Positions 1 to 9,800 of a stretch of DNA of 57,378 nt are shown here, piece after piece. Source of the DNA: Cyclobacteriaceae bacterium. Lineage in GTDB: Bacteria > Bacteroidota > Bacteroidia > Cytophagales > Cyclobacteriaceae. Every line of letters begins with the position of its first letter. Positions within the stretch are counted from its first letter, which is position 1. Position numbers and translations under genes: made by a program. A model generated the notes under the pieces. The model saw only the letters and a list, made by a program, of their open reading frames with translations. It searched no databases and was not told where the DNA came from. The stretch is from assembly GCA_947458475.1 (NCBI GenBank), contig CANGZP010000006.1, forward strand, positions 1 through 57,378, given 5' to 3'.

Positions 1-915
1 CAATTCAAGTCGCGGTCTCAATTCCCCTCTCCGGATTTCATAGCTGTTGTTTCCCACGGAAAGTGGATCAATGCGATAAGACTGCCCTTCGAGCTCGTAT
101 CCGAATAGTAGGAGTGAATTCTTACTGAAGTTGTACCGTCCATGTGCTCGTGCAGGAAATAGGATCTCTGTCCCCCATTTTCTATTGGAGCTTGTAACAT
201 CGTACATCACTACAGGAACATAGTTGAGGTTGCCCACCCGGTAGGTGCGCGCAAGACCCAAGCCCCAGCGTTTGGTTTCGCTCACGCGCTTGCCATAGAT
301 CGCAGCCAAGCTCCATCTGACAGTTTCTAAAGGCTGCAATCCCCAATCGTAGTCACCGCTTAGGTCTAATGATCCTTGGAAAATCAGGAAGTTTTGCTCG
401 CTCACGGGAACAAAAACCGTATTCGCCCAACTCAAGTTGTTTAATCCCCGATCATTTAAGGCAGTTGCAAGTACGGACAACTTATTCTGTCCCGTAGGAG
501 CAGAGATGGAATAGCCCGTCCGCTGGTAGTTGATTCCCGTTTGCCATACTAAACTCGCTTTGGAAATCACTGGAATATTCGAATTGAATCGCATGCCTCC
601 CGTGAAGGTCACATCGCCACTTGAAGCGGTAGGCGCTTCTTCGTCAACACCCCAACCCGAGTTTCCACTAGCAGGAAACCGAGCCGCCGAAAGGTTCATG
701 ATGTACGGGAGCTGCCTATCGTAACTTAAACTTAGAAATCGGGTGGGACTCATTCCTACGATCGTAGGTTTTGCAAATCGCTTTACTTTGGCATCGTCCA
801 CAAGCGCCAAGTCACCATACAAGTCCCAATCTTCATCCTTATCGTCTTGGGCCAGCACTGGAGCAGTAAATGAAAAAGCTAAAGCAAGGGCTGCAACTAG
901 AAATTTAATCTTCAT
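1..915 (-). CDS. Secreted outer-membrane-type protein, DUF6268-like, 3' end outside window
   Basis: An unbroken frame of 305 codons runs from ATG at 915 off the left edge, so the C-terminus is missing. It starts with a typical signal peptide (MKIKF, a hydrophobic stretch, then cleavage near VLA-QDD at residue 22). The mature part has alternating polar/hydrophobic stretches and aromatic residues like a beta-barrel or porin-like protein. The spacing of motifs such as FTGGMRF, SLDLSGDY and the RRGELRP stretch reminds me of the DUF6268 family; that assignment is from memory and tentative. The start lies 12 nt after the stop of the DUF2147 gene, so it is probably the last gene of a three-gene operon. 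No substrate can be inferred. Confidence 0.75.
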   Translation of the reverse strand, partial: MKIKFLVAALALAFSFTAPVLAQDDKDEDWDLYGDLALVDDAKVKRFAKPTIVGMSPTRFLSLSYDRQLPYIMNLSAARFPASGNSGWGVDEEAPTASSGDVTFTGGMRFNSNIPVISKASLVWQTGINYQRTGYSISAPTGQNKLSVLATALNDRGLNNLSWANTVFVPVSEQNFLIFQGSLDLSGDYDWGLQPLETVRWSLAAIYGKRVSETKRWGLGLARTYRVGNLNYVPVVMYDVTSSNRKWGTEILFPARAHGRYNFSKNSLLLFGYELEGQSYRIDPLSVGNNSYEIRRGELRPRLEL

Positions 916-927
916 GATTCCCAGTCC

Positions 928-1371
928 TTAATTCACTTTTAACTTTCTCCAAGTATCCGAACGGCCAAAGGTTTTTACCCCTACATAGCCTCTGATATCA
1001 AGCGTATTGGCATCCTTCATCGTGATCACAGAGGTATAGGTATTGCCGGATTCTGGATCATAGATAGTTCCTTCTTCCCAGATACCCTTTCCTTTGTATT
1101 GAAAATCCTTGAGCATACGATATCCTCTTAACGGCACATTTTTCATGCTTGCATCGGAATTATTGACATCCGTCTTAGGCTTTCCAGTATTGGGATCATT
1201 GGGTTCTTTCAACCATACGATTCGGCCGTAAAACTTCCCATCAATGTTATCAATTTTCACGCGTGCCTTTCCATTTCCTGGTTCCCATACCCCCACGATT
1301 GCATTGGCATCTTGAGCCATGGCGTACGTACAGGCAAACATAAAAGCACAGATAGCGATTAATTTTTTCAT
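928..1371 (-). CDS. DUF2147 family secreted protein
   Basis: 147 residues with a signal peptide ending at AMA-QD (about residue 20). The rest fits DUF2147: an opening IVGVWEPGNGKARVKI, a central GRIVWLKEPNDP and PLRGYRMLKDF, then W-x-x-G-x-IYDPESGNTY and a C-terminal K-x-F-GRSDTWRKL. DUF2147 proteins are small periplasmic or secreted beta-rich proteins common in Bacteroidota and Proteobacteria; their function is unknown. It sits 20 nt behind a lipoprotein gene and 12 nt ahead of a barrel-type gene, so all three are probably co-transcribed and act at the cell envelope. Confidence 0.92.
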   Translation of the reverse strand: MKKLIAICAFMFACTYAMAQDANAIVGVWEPGNGKARVKIDNIDGKFYGRIVWLKEPNDPNTGKPKTDVNNSDASMKNVPLRGYRMLKDFQYKGKGIWEEGTIYDPESGNTYTSVITMKDANTLDIRGYVGVKTFGRSDTWRKLKVN

Positions 1372-1391
1372 AGTGCGTTGGTAGTTATAGG

Positions 1392-1907
1392 TTATTTGTT
1401 TGTTCCTAGTTCAAATTTTACTTTGAGGGTAAATGCTACATTCCCCATGTATTCCTCATCCAACACATCGAAGTCCCCCACAAAGGTGATTTTACCATCT
1501 GCAAATGCAGAAGCCAAGTTTTCTTGTTCGGCAGCAATCGTCAATGCAAAGGGCTGACCAGGGGTAATCTTCCCTTCGTACAGTCCAATTCGGGTCATGG
1601 GGGTGTTCTTGGAGGTCATCTCAAATACCATTTTTTCCATGGAGGGAAGCGTATCTGCCGCGGTTAATACCACCTCAACAGAAGTGATTTTGGCTTCGCT
1701 TACTTCGGTATCCGTTTTTCCAAGGACCTCCTTCAGGTCAAATTCCCAGGTTGCCGTCGCTGAGTTGGCACCTGCATAGAGCGGACCTTCCGCCAAAAGC
1801 TGAAGTTCGGGCGTTTCTAGAGACTGGGTAGATGAACTTCCGGTGCATCCTGAGAGTCCTACAAAAATGAAAATAACGACTGCGAGTTTGATCAAATGTC
1901 TTTGCAT
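1392..1907 (-). CDS. Predicted lipoprotein of unknown function
   Basis: The upstream Met at 1931 would add eight charged residues before the signal peptide. The start at 1907 (MQRHLIKL) gives a clean lipoprotein signal with lipobox LSGC and Cys21, so I chose it (171 residues). The mature protein starts with a Ser/Thr-rich linker and continues with short alternating beta-strand-like segments, compatible with an immunoglobulin-like fold. I do not recognise a family. It is the first gene of the operon with the DUF2147 and barrel-type genes. A surface or periplasmic structural role is a guess. Confidence 0.8.
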   Translation of the reverse strand: MQRHLIKLAVVIFIFVGLSGCTGSSSTQSLETPELQLLAEGPLYAGANSATATWEFDLKEVLGKTDTEVSEAKITSVEVVLTAADTLPSMEKMVFEMTSKNTPMTRIGLYEGKITPGQPFALTIAAEQENLASAFADGKITFVGDFDVLDEEYMGNVAFTLKVKFELGTNK

Positions 1908-1931
1908 CCTATTACGAATTAGCTCTTCCAA

Positions 1932-2325
1932 TAAAGGCGGAAAAGTACTTCAAATGACTGCAATAATTGATGCTTTAAAGGGAATTCTAAGGGATTTTTG
2001 GGTGAAAAAATTTTATAAAAAGCATAAATAATTGCTATTAAAAATCAGGAGAAGGATTGAAATGCTTGCGAATAATTCGCTCACTGTCGGCAGTCAACGG
2101 TCCACAGCTCACTTAATTGATCCTCATATCTTTCTTCTTCTGGTTAGTGGTGAAAAAGCAGATCATCAGATTCAAGAAAATCGATTTGAGTGATTTAAAG
2201 AGGTTTTTTTGAGTTTTGAGAAAATTGGCAAAAAAGTCGATCCGCCGCCGCGGAGGACTTGCTCTTCTTTTTTAGGAAAGCTATTTGAGTCGGTCTCCCC
2301 TCCAAAAAGTGATGCGTTGCCTAAT
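1932..2325. other. Intergenic stretch with dispersed-repeat copy
   Basis: No credible gene. Positions 2180-2265 hold a copy of a dispersed element: ATCGATTT..AGTGATTT-AAAGAGG, an A-tract, a GC-rich hairpin (GTC-GATCCGCC..CGGAG-GAC) and TTGCTC. The same layout occurs next to tRNA-Asn at 48367-48460 and at 19266-19344. In minus orientation the hairpin followed by T's would act as a terminator for the DinB side. Confidence 0.5.
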
Positions 2326-2766
2326 TTATTGGCCTCTTTTCAATGCAAGCCCAATTTGACCCGCATGGTAGGAATTGTGGTATAAAACATGGGAAAACAA
2401 CCTTGTTTTGGACAGGGCTCCAAAAAATGGGGTTTCCACAATTTCTGACCATCCGGAACTCGGCGTACTTTCGATAATCTCTTCAAGCAGTTTAAATCCT
2501 TGTTCAATTAGCTTTTTACTTTCCTCCACATCATTCCCCTGCCCCTCATCTTGCTTCCCCATGGTAGTATTTTGAATCGCACTGGGCATCCCAAAAAAAT
2601 ACCCAAACATCAGCATGGTCTCCCCAACATGCCTGTATACGAAGCCCACCGAAGCGGTATTTTCATTTAACGACATCGACACATTCTCTGGACTTACCTT
2701 ATCGAATGCATAACTACAAGACAGCCTATTTTGCGCCAACAGGTCTTTAAAGATTTCATTTTCCAT
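2326..2766 (-). CDS. DinB-family protein
   Basis: 146 residues with the four-helix DinB/YfiT-type layout. The likely metal-binding histidines are visible: His46 in VYRHVGE and His130/His134 in LYHNSYHAGQI near the C-terminus. DinB-fold proteins bind a divalent metal and many are thiol-dependent transferases or damage-inducible proteins, but the reaction here cannot be deduced. There is no signal peptide, so it should be cytoplasmic. It is transcribed alone, away from the next lipoprotein gene on the same strand (63 nt gap). Confidence 0.85.
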   Translation of the reverse strand: MENEIFKDLLAQNRLSCSYAFDKVSPENVSMSLNENTASVGFVYRHVGETMLMFGYFFGMPSAIQNTTMGKQDEGQGNDVEESKKLIEQGFKLLEEIIESTPSSGWSEIVETPFFGALSKTRLFSHVLYHNSYHAGQIGLALKRGQ

Positions 2767-2829
2767 TTTTAATTCGTTGGGATTATGATGAAATTATTGA
2801 TTAGAAATAAATTGGGTAGGTAGACCCTT

Positions 2830-3237
2830 CTACTTACAACTCTTGTCCACCCCCAATTTTAATAAACTAGAACCAGGTGTTACAAAATTGACTTTCCCTC
2901 CCTTACAATCAAATGTAATCGGGGTGGATATTTTATTTCCAAAGTTTAAATCAATCGTCAAAACACCATCTACATAGGTATAGGAATGAGGTCCTGGAAT
3001 GGCATCTGAAATTTTTAATGAATTCCAATACGCCAGATCACAACTAGGCTGGCCACAATAATAAGTGTATCTAATCCCATCTTTGAATTCATACATGGTA
3101 TTGACGGCAAATCCATTGACAGGTGCCCCTAACCATCTGCCTTCGATGGTATAGGTAGGTTGAGGCACTACCTCCAAATCCTTATCGCAAGCCATCAAAA
3201 GCAAGCCGAGGAACAGTGCTGTAAAAAGGGTTTTCAT
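2830..3237 (-). CDS. Small predicted lipoprotein
   Basis: 135 residues. The N-terminus MKTLFTALFLGLLLMAC is a lipoprotein signal with the lipidated Cys at residue 17, followed by Asp. The mature domain contains short beta-like segments (YTIEGRWLGAPV, MYEFKDGIRYTYYC, YTYVDGVLTIDLNFG) and two or three further cysteines (CGQPSC, FDCKGG) that may form disulfides. The pattern recalls the small lipocalin-like lipoproteins frequent in Bacteroidota, but no specific family is recognised. Confidence 0.8.
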   Translation of the reverse strand: MKTLFTALFLGLLLMACDKDLEVVPQPTYTIEGRWLGAPVNGFAVNTMYEFKDGIRYTYYCGQPSCDLAYWNSLKISDAIPGPHSYTYVDGVLTIDLNFGNKISTPITFDCKGGKVNFVTPGSSLLKLGVDKSCK

Positions 3238-3300
3238 CCTAATTATATACTTATTTCATAAACACTTTGCTGCAAACGGACTAATTTCAGATTCTTGACC

Positions 3301-3894
3301 TTAGCGTCTGCCTGAAACTATACCTGAAAAGGTAAGGCCTATTGCATTGGCACCATAGAAAATTCCAAATTCATCTTCATAAGTAAGCTTGGTGTAGGAC
3401 AGCCCAATCCCTTTGTATGCAACTTCTACTACAAGACCTGCTGGACTGCTCAGCTTAAAGTTATTCCCCAATCCTCCTGCATTGAATCGGATCGCTTGAT
3501 GACTGACTATACCCGCCCCTATTCTCCAGTCCTCCTGATACATCCAATTGGCAGTCAAAATCATCGGGATCCGAGTAAGTCGGATATGTGCATTTTCTGC
3601 TGCCGTGGTTACGTATTTGATGCCTACAGTGCCACGTAGGCGAAACTGCTCCTTTTTGAACATACTTAGTTCCCCTCCGACACCAACCGAAATTCCCTGG
3701 CCCGCATTCACTTTTTGCGAATCCCCATTGGTAAAGGCTACAGTTGCTACTGGATCCCCACCCAACTCAAGAGCACCATTAAGGAGCAGTCTAAGTTTAA
3801 TTGGGTTTTTAATTTCTTGTGCCGTGGCTAAAGAGAAATTTGAAAGTGAAGAAAGAAGGGCCAAAAAAACTATTTTGTACAGTTGTTTTTTCAT
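3301..3894 (-). CDS. Predicted outer-membrane beta-barrel protein
   Basis: 197 residues with a signal peptide cleaved near ATA-QEI (residue 26). The mature part shows repeated amphipathic strands with Gly turns (GISVGVGGELSMF, FRLRGTVGIKYV, RIPMILTANWMY, WRIGAGIVSHQ, GLVVEVAYKGIGLSYTKL) and ends in GANAIGLTFSGI. This looks like an eight-stranded outer-membrane barrel of the OmpA/PorT-like size class. No partner or ligand is evident; neighbours on the same strand are other envelope genes. Confidence 0.78.
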   Translation of the reverse strand: MKKQLYKIVFLALLSSLSNFSLATAQEIKNPIKLRLLLNGALELGGDPVATVAFTNGDSQKVNAGQGISVGVGGELSMFKKEQFRLRGTVGIKYVTTAAENAHIRLTRIPMILTANWMYQEDWRIGAGIVSHQAIRFNAGGLGNNFKLSSPAGLVVEVAYKGIGLSYTKLTYEDEFGIFYGANAIGLTFSGIVSGRR

Positions 3895-3982
3895 TTTGCT
3901 TGTTACCTGAATTAAGTGGCAAATTTAACTCTAATTCGTAATCTCAAAATACTAAAGACTCTTCCAGACTTATCAAAAAAGG

Positions 3983-4768
3983 CTAACTAGTTTTTACGGC
4001 GTTTGGTAACATCAGCAAAAATGGAAGGGCATGGCTATAGTCTAAGTTCTTATACTCCAGGCCTACTAAGCGAATGTTACTGTAATAAGTTTGTTGCTGC
4101 TGGTAATACATTTTCTCACTTTGTAAAAACCAGGCCTTTTCACCCAATTTTTGAGCCACAAACCACTTTTCAATCAATCTGGCACTTCGCCCATTGCCAT
4201 CGTTCCAAGGGTGGATTTTGACAAAAACCAAGTGGATCAAAGAAGCAAAGAAAAATACTTCCGCTACAGTCATTTTTCGTTCAAGCAGGAGCGCAAGATC
4301 CGTGTAGAATTTTTTCATTTCAGATTCCACATCAAAAGGTGAAGCAGCAACATAGGCTATGCGGCCATCCGGAGTGGACACATACATATTTTGCGTCCGA
4401 TAATTCCCTTGTTTACTTTGAGTAAGCATATTTTTGCTCAGCAAGGCATGCGCCTTTCGAATGTTGCCTTCATTCAATGCATGGGTTTTAGCAAAAGTAT
4501 AGGCTTCGTATAAGTCGTCTATTTTTTTGGTGTAATCGGGAGAAAACTCAATACCGAACTTTTTGTGCTTGATGTAGCTATCCAATTCGATCGCTTCTCC
4601 TTCAATTTTACTGCTGAACACGGAGGCCACAGAAGTGTAAAAGCTAAAGGCATCCGTGGAGATTTCAGCATCTTTTAAAGCATCAAACGCCTCCTTCAAA
4701 CCATTTGAGACCTTTTCCAAATAGTCTGGAAGCAATTCATTGAATAAAATGAGTAATTGATCCTTCAT
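3983..4768 (-). CDS. Fic family AMP-transferase-like protein
   Basis: The Fic core motif HPWNDGNGRSAR is complete at residues 186-197 (numbered from ATG 4768). Fic proteins usually transfer AMP from ATP to Ser/Thr/Tyr of target proteins, with the motif His as base. An inhibitory motif S-S-K-I-E-G at residues 52-57 matches the (S/T)xxxE(G/N) helix of self-inhibited class II Fic proteins. I prefer the start at 4768 (MKDQLL) over an in-frame ATG at 4813, which adds 15 residues unlike the family. No winged helix follows the Fic domain, unlike the second Fic gene at 13872. Target unknown. Confidence 0.88.
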   Translation of the reverse strand: MKDQLLILFNELLPDYLEKVSNGLKEAFDALKDAEISTDAFSFYTSVASVFSSKIEGEAIELDSYIKHKKFGIEFSPDYTKKIDDLYEAYTFAKTHALNEGNIRKAHALLSKNMLTQSKQGNYRTQNMYVSTPDGRIAYVAASPFDVESEMKKFYTDLALLLERKMTVAEVFFFASLIHLVFVKIHPWNDGNGRSARLIEKWFVAQKLGEKAWFLQSEKMYYQQQQTYYSNIRLVGLEYKNLDYSHALPFLLMLPNAVKTS

Positions 4769-4864
4769 CGGATTTTGTCCAGATAGACTTGATTGGAAGA
4801 TCAAGTTAATCAACTATTCCATTGGAAAAAATAACTGATTGTAGCTAAAAGACTTGACCAAAAA

Positions 4865-4886
4865 AAGTCCCGAACATTCGGGGCTT
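4865..4886 (-). terminator. Hairpin with T-tract in minus orientation
   Basis: Arms AAGTCCCG (4865-4872) and CGGGGCTT (4879-4886) around a 6-nt loop, next to a run of A's on the plus strand (T's on the minus strand). No minus-strand gene lies directly upstream, so it may insulate the Fic gene. It is followed by TTGCTCCC, as in other copies of the dispersed terminator-type repeat. Confidence 0.5.
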
Positions 4887-5046
4887 GCTCCCTTATAAAC
4901 AGAGGCTACCGACAGCCTAACCCGATTTACCCGCAACTTAAAATTGAATTTTCTTCATGGCTATCAACTTAGGCATTTTCATCTATCCTATCCAGATTTT
5001 AAGTTAAACCCCTATTTTAGGGTGGTTCAATACAAAATCCCATCTC

Positions 5047-5481
5047 ATGAAATTCCTTTCCCTCCTATTTACTTTACTGTTGATTGCCTATTCGTCCATG
5101 GGACAAACTACCCAAGAACGGCTTTTGGAACTGGATAAAAGCTGGGAAAAGGCACTATTGAATTCCGAGATTTCGATTTTAGAAGAGCTGTTGGCGGAGG
5201 AGTTTATCTGGGTACATAACCATGCAAGCCAAATCGATGGAAAAGAAGAAGCCCTCAGTCGGGCAAAACGAATCCGAGCTGGACAGCCAGACGATACCCG
5301 AAACCGAATTCCTAGAGAACAAAAGGTAGTCCTCCTCGGGCAAACTGCCGTGGTCAGTGGCTATACCCTTGTAGATAGAGGTCCTCAACCGACCAACTAC
5401 CATTTCATGCGAACCTACGCATTCATGGATGGCAATTGGAAACTGCTCGCCAATCATACCATGGCCATACCAGAGGAGTAA
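5047..5481 (+). CDS. Secreted NTF2-fold (DUF4440/SnoaL-like) protein
   Basis: 144 residues; signal peptide to about SMG-QTT (residue 19-20). The mature domain starts ERLLELDKSWEKALLNSEISILEELLAEEFIWV, the classic helix-helix-strand opening of DUF4440/SnoaL-like NTF2-fold proteins, followed by the strands VVLLGQTAVVSGYTLV and YHFMRTYAFMDGNWKLLANH. Many such proteins are small-molecule binding or isomerase-like, but no catalytic set can be named. It lies 39 nt before a secreted serine hydrolase on the same strand, so the two are probably co-transcribed. Confidence 0.85.
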   Translation: MKFLSLLFTLLLIAYSSMGQTTQERLLELDKSWEKALLNSEISILEELLAEEFIWVHNHASQIDGKEEALSRAKRIRAGQPDDTRNRIPREQKVVLLGQTAVVSGYTLVDRGPQPTNYHFMRTYAFMDGNWKLLANHTMAIPEE

Positions 5482-5520
5482 ACCCTATCCTCACTTGTTT
5501 AATCCCAACCCATTCATCCG

Positions 5521-6627
5521 ATGAAGCCAATCCAAATCCTACTCAGCCTACTTCTTCTAGGACTTTCAGTCCAATACACAGCAGCGCAGAATTTTAAGCA
5601 GGTACTTCAATCCGAACTCAGCGCCAGCAATCCTGGAATCCTGTTTTCCATCCAATCCGGAAACGGCAAACTTGCTTGGTCCGGTGCCGCCGGAATCAAC
5701 GACCTAACGCTTGGGGATTCCTTGCAGGCTAGCCAAACCTTCCGAATTGCAAGCGTCACCAAAACCTATGTGGCTGCAGCAATTCTCAGGCTTATGGAGA
5801 AAAAGGTGTTACGCCTGGAAGACCCCATATCCATGCACCTTTCCCCTATCCATGCTGAAATTCTGGCGAAAGACTATGACTTGAAGCAAATCACGATCGC
5901 CCAAATTCTACGACATTCCGCTGGTTTTTATGATCATACCAATGCTCCTGAATTCTTTGAAAAGGTGTTTTCGGTACCTGTGTACGAGTGGACCCGATCC
6001 GCACAACTCCAACTAGGAGTAGAAAAAGGAGAACCGGTCGGCCCTCCAGGAGGACAGTTTAGCTATTCGGATATGGGTTATGTGATTTTGGGGGAATTGA
6101 TTGAAACCTACACCGGAAAGTCCTTGGATGGGGGCATCAAAGAACTGCTTGGGTTGGAAAAATTGGGTCTCGACCAAACCGATTTTGAACGCTTGGATCC
6201 CCAAACGGATCAACTTCGAATTCACCAATACTTTCAAGGAAAAGACACCTACTACTTCAGTCCTACCATGGATTATTTTGGAGGAGGAGGAATTCTTTCC
6301 AATACAGCAGAATTGACCGATTTTTTCCAAGCGCTTTTTGAAGGAAAAATTTTTGACAACCAGTCCACCTTGGCACTAATGCTCGAATCGGGCAACTACG
6401 CCAGTAAACCAAAATTGGAATATGGAATGGGGATGTATAAAGTGCAGGTGAAGGGGATGGATGCCTATTGTCATTCAGGGTTTTGGGGAACCCAAGTCCT
6501 CTACATCCCCAAGCTGGACTTGTACCTAGCCGCCAATTATTCCGGGGCTTGGGGAGGTGGTGCAGTAGCTCCCATCTTTGAAAAGGTTGTGAATGCTTTG
6601 GAAGAAGCAAATCCTAAAAAACCATAG
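5521..6627 (+). CDS. Secreted serine hydrolase, beta-lactamase/esterase (class C) family
   Basis: 368 residues with a signal peptide ending around TAA-QNF. The penicilloyl-serine transferase motifs are present: Ser78-x-x-Lys81 in IASVTKTY, the Tyr182-Ser-Asp184 box in FSYSDMGY (Asp where Asn is usual in YxN), and His318-Ser-Gly in CHSGFWG (replacing the KTG box). This set fits esterases, peptidases and class C beta-lactamase relatives of the AmpC/EstB type rather than a true lactamase. It should act in the periplasm or outside the cell. It is the second gene of a likely operon with the NTF2-fold gene. Confidence 0.9.
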   Translation: MKPIQILLSLLLLGLSVQYTAAQNFKQVLQSELSASNPGILFSIQSGNGKLAWSGAAGINDLTLGDSLQASQTFRIASVTKTYVAAAILRLMEKKVLRLEDPISMHLSPIHAEILAKDYDLKQITIAQILRHSAGFYDHTNAPEFFEKVFSVPVYEWTRSAQLQLGVEKGEPVGPPGGQFSYSDMGYVILGELIETYTGKSLDGGIKELLGLEKLGLDQTDFERLDPQTDQLRIHQYFQGKDTYYFSPTMDYFGGGGILSNTAELTDFFQALFEGKIFDNQSTLALMLESGNYASKPKLEYGMGMYKVQVKGMDAYCHSGFWGTQVLYIPKLDLYLAANYSGAWGGGAVAPIFEKVVNALEEANPKKP

Positions 6628-6804
6628 CGATGCCATCACCTACGACATAAAACCATCACTACAAGAGGCAATACAACTCATGGATTAGCCTAAGGTGTAA
6701 TTTTGTGTCAATGGATTATTCATTTTTTTCAAATTTTGGCTGTTTTACAGCCTTGCTTTCAAACAAGCATTTCTTTTGTAAATTGATCTTTCAATCAAAA
6801 AATT

Positions 6805-9800
6805 ATGAAACATTTTCTAATGATGCTGCTCTGCATCAGTTCTTTGGTAGCCACCGCACAAAAGAAAAAAGCAGAACCCCAAGTTCCAGTTAAGCCTTCA
6901 CCAGATTCACTTTTTAGCAATCTCAAATGGAGAAACATCGGGCCATTCCGTGGTGGAAGAGCCAATGCAGTTTCAGGCGTGGTAGGAAATGACCAGAAAT
7001 TTTATGCCGGTTATACTGGCGGTGGACTATGGACCACAGAAGACGGTGGGATAAATTGGGAGAATATTTCGGATGGATTTTTCACGGTTGGATCCATCGG
7101 TGAGATCGCCGTATCCGAATCAGACCCCAATGTGGTGTATGTCGGCTCAGGTGAACATGCAGTTCGCGGCGTAATGACTAGCTATGGCGATGGGGTATAC
7201 AAATCCACAGATGCAGGAAAGACCTGGAAGAATATTGGTCTGGAAAAGACCCGACATATTTCAGACATTGCAATACATCCTACAAACCCAGACCTGGTAT
7301 ATGTAGCAGGACAAGGTACTGTACATGGCCCAAACAATGACCGTGGCGTTTTTAAATCAACCGATGGGGGTTCCACCTGGAAGAAAGTGCTGTACATCAA
7401 CGATAGCACAGGAATTTCGTCGCTCTCGATGGACATGAACAATCCACGCATCCTATATGCCACTTCATGGGAACACCGAAGGCTTCCTTGGACGGTATCC
7501 AGTGGTGGAGCAGGTTCTGCAATTTGGAAATCAACCGACGAAGGCAATACCTGGTACAAGCTCACCGAGGGCTTGCCAAAAATGATGGGTAAGATGGGGA
7601 TCAGCGTTTCACGCGCAAATTCAAACCGTGTATACGCCATCGTAGAAACTGAAAAAAGTAAATCAGGCCTTTACCGTTCGGATGATGCCGGTAAAACCTG
7701 GGCCTTGCTTTCCAACAACCAAGACATTAGCTCACGCTCTTGGTATTACATGGAAGTATTTGCAGATCCCATCAATGAAAACATTGTTTACGTGTTGAAT
7801 GCCCCGATGATGAAATCCATGGATGGCGGCAAAACATTTGCATCCGTAAACGTTCAACATGGGGACACGCATGATCTCTGGATCAATCCAAGCAAAAATA
7901 ACGTCATCGCACTGGGCGATGATGGGGGTGCAGAAATAAGTTTCGACTTTGGGAAATCCTGGTCAAGCATCATGAATCAGCCTACCGCACAATTTTACCG
8001 GGTCAATACAGACAATGTATTCCCTTACAAGGTCTATGGCGGGCAGCAAGACAACACCTCCGTAATTATCGCAAGCAGAAACAATGGATCTGCGCTTACA
8101 GAGCGTGATTGGACCTCAGGTGCTGGTTGTGAATCTGCTTTTCTTGCCTTTGACCCCAACGATCCCACTCTTGTTTTTGGTGGATGCTATCAAGGCTATA
8201 TTGACGTATTGAATCGGAAAACCAATGAATCCAAGGATGTGCAGGCTTACCCAACGCTCAACCTTGCCATCGAACCGAAAGACATGAAATACCGCTTCAA
8301 TTGGAATGCACCAATTGTGGTATCCCCCCATGATCCAAAAACGATTTACCATGCAGGGAATGTCTTGCTAAAGTCAACCAATGGGGGAATGAGTTGGGAT
8401 GCCATCAGCGGAGATCTCACACGCAATGACAAATCAAAACAAGGTCCTGGAGGAGTTCCATTCACCAACGAAGGTGCGGGAGGAGAAAACTACAATACGA
8501 TCTTTTATATGGCTGAGTCTACCATTGAAAAAGGCGTTATTTGGACAGGAAGTGATTGTGGTTTGGTGAATGTGACCCGAGATGGTGGAAAAACATGGAC
8601 CAATGTAACACCAGCTGATCTTCCAGAATCACAAATCAATAGCATTGAACTTTCTGCGTTTGACAAAGGTGTGGCCTATATTTCAGCAACACGGTATAAG
8701 TTGAATGATTATGGGGCGTATGCCTACAAGACCACTGACTATGGCAAAACTTGGACGAAAATAAACAAGGGCGTAAAGTCGGATGATTTTATCAAAGTAA
8801 TCCGAGAAGATACCAAGAACAAAAGCATTTTATATGCAGGTAGTGAACGTGGATTTTATCTTTCTACGGATGCAGGAAGCAGCTGGCAGCCTTTCCAATT
8901 AAACCTGCCGATAGTTCCTGTCACTGATTTGATGATCCGAGACAATGATCTTGTGGCAGCTACAGCAGGCAGGGCTTTTTGGATCCTTGATGATTTGGGA
9001 GCCATCCAACAAGCTAGCACTGCTTCTGCAGTCACCTTATTTTCACCAAAGCCAGCCTATAAGTTTGGTGGTGGCACGGGATTACCAGAAGCGAAATACA
9101 AAGCTGGACAAAACGCCCCAGAAGGTGTGATACTTGACTACATCCTTCCTGAGGTAACAGACAGCACTTTGGTAACCCTAACCATTACGGATGCATCTGG
9201 CAAGCTGATTCGAACCTACTCCAATAAAAAAGACGCGTCCTATGCGAAATATCCGGGTGGTCCAGCAGCGGCTACCTTGCTCAGTGCGAAGAAAGGGCAC
9301 AACCGTTTCCTATGGAACCTGAGAAATGAAAACGTCCAGCCCGATGTAAAGAACGTATTTGTATACGGTAGCTACGAGGGCTATGCAGTTCCTCCAGGCA
9401 ACTACAAAGCGCAATTGAATTTCAATGGGACGATTGCAGAGACGGAAATGACTGTATTGGCAAACCCTGCGATTGCTGCAACAGCAGCTGATTGGAACGA
9501 GCAGCAGCAGGTGCTTGCTTCCATTACTGCGGCAATTAGTGAAATGCATCAACAAGTAAATGAACTACGGAAAATTAGAAAGCAGCTTGTGCACCATAGC
9601 GACATTCTTAAGGGTGTGAAACCTGCAGAAAAAGTGTTGGGCGAAGCCAAAAAGCTAATTGAAAGTATTGATGCTTGGGAGTCAAATATCGTGGAGGGTA
9701 GAATCCAAAACGGGCAAGATGTGATCAACTGGCCGAGCAAACTCAATGTGGAATTCTTCAATATCAAGCGGCTTGCAGATGCTGCTGACCCAAGAATTAC

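Noticed and set aside
4887-4935. tRNA remnant after the TTGCTCCC stretch
   Set aside because: No T-loop TTCGA/TCGAA or cloverleaf half could be built.
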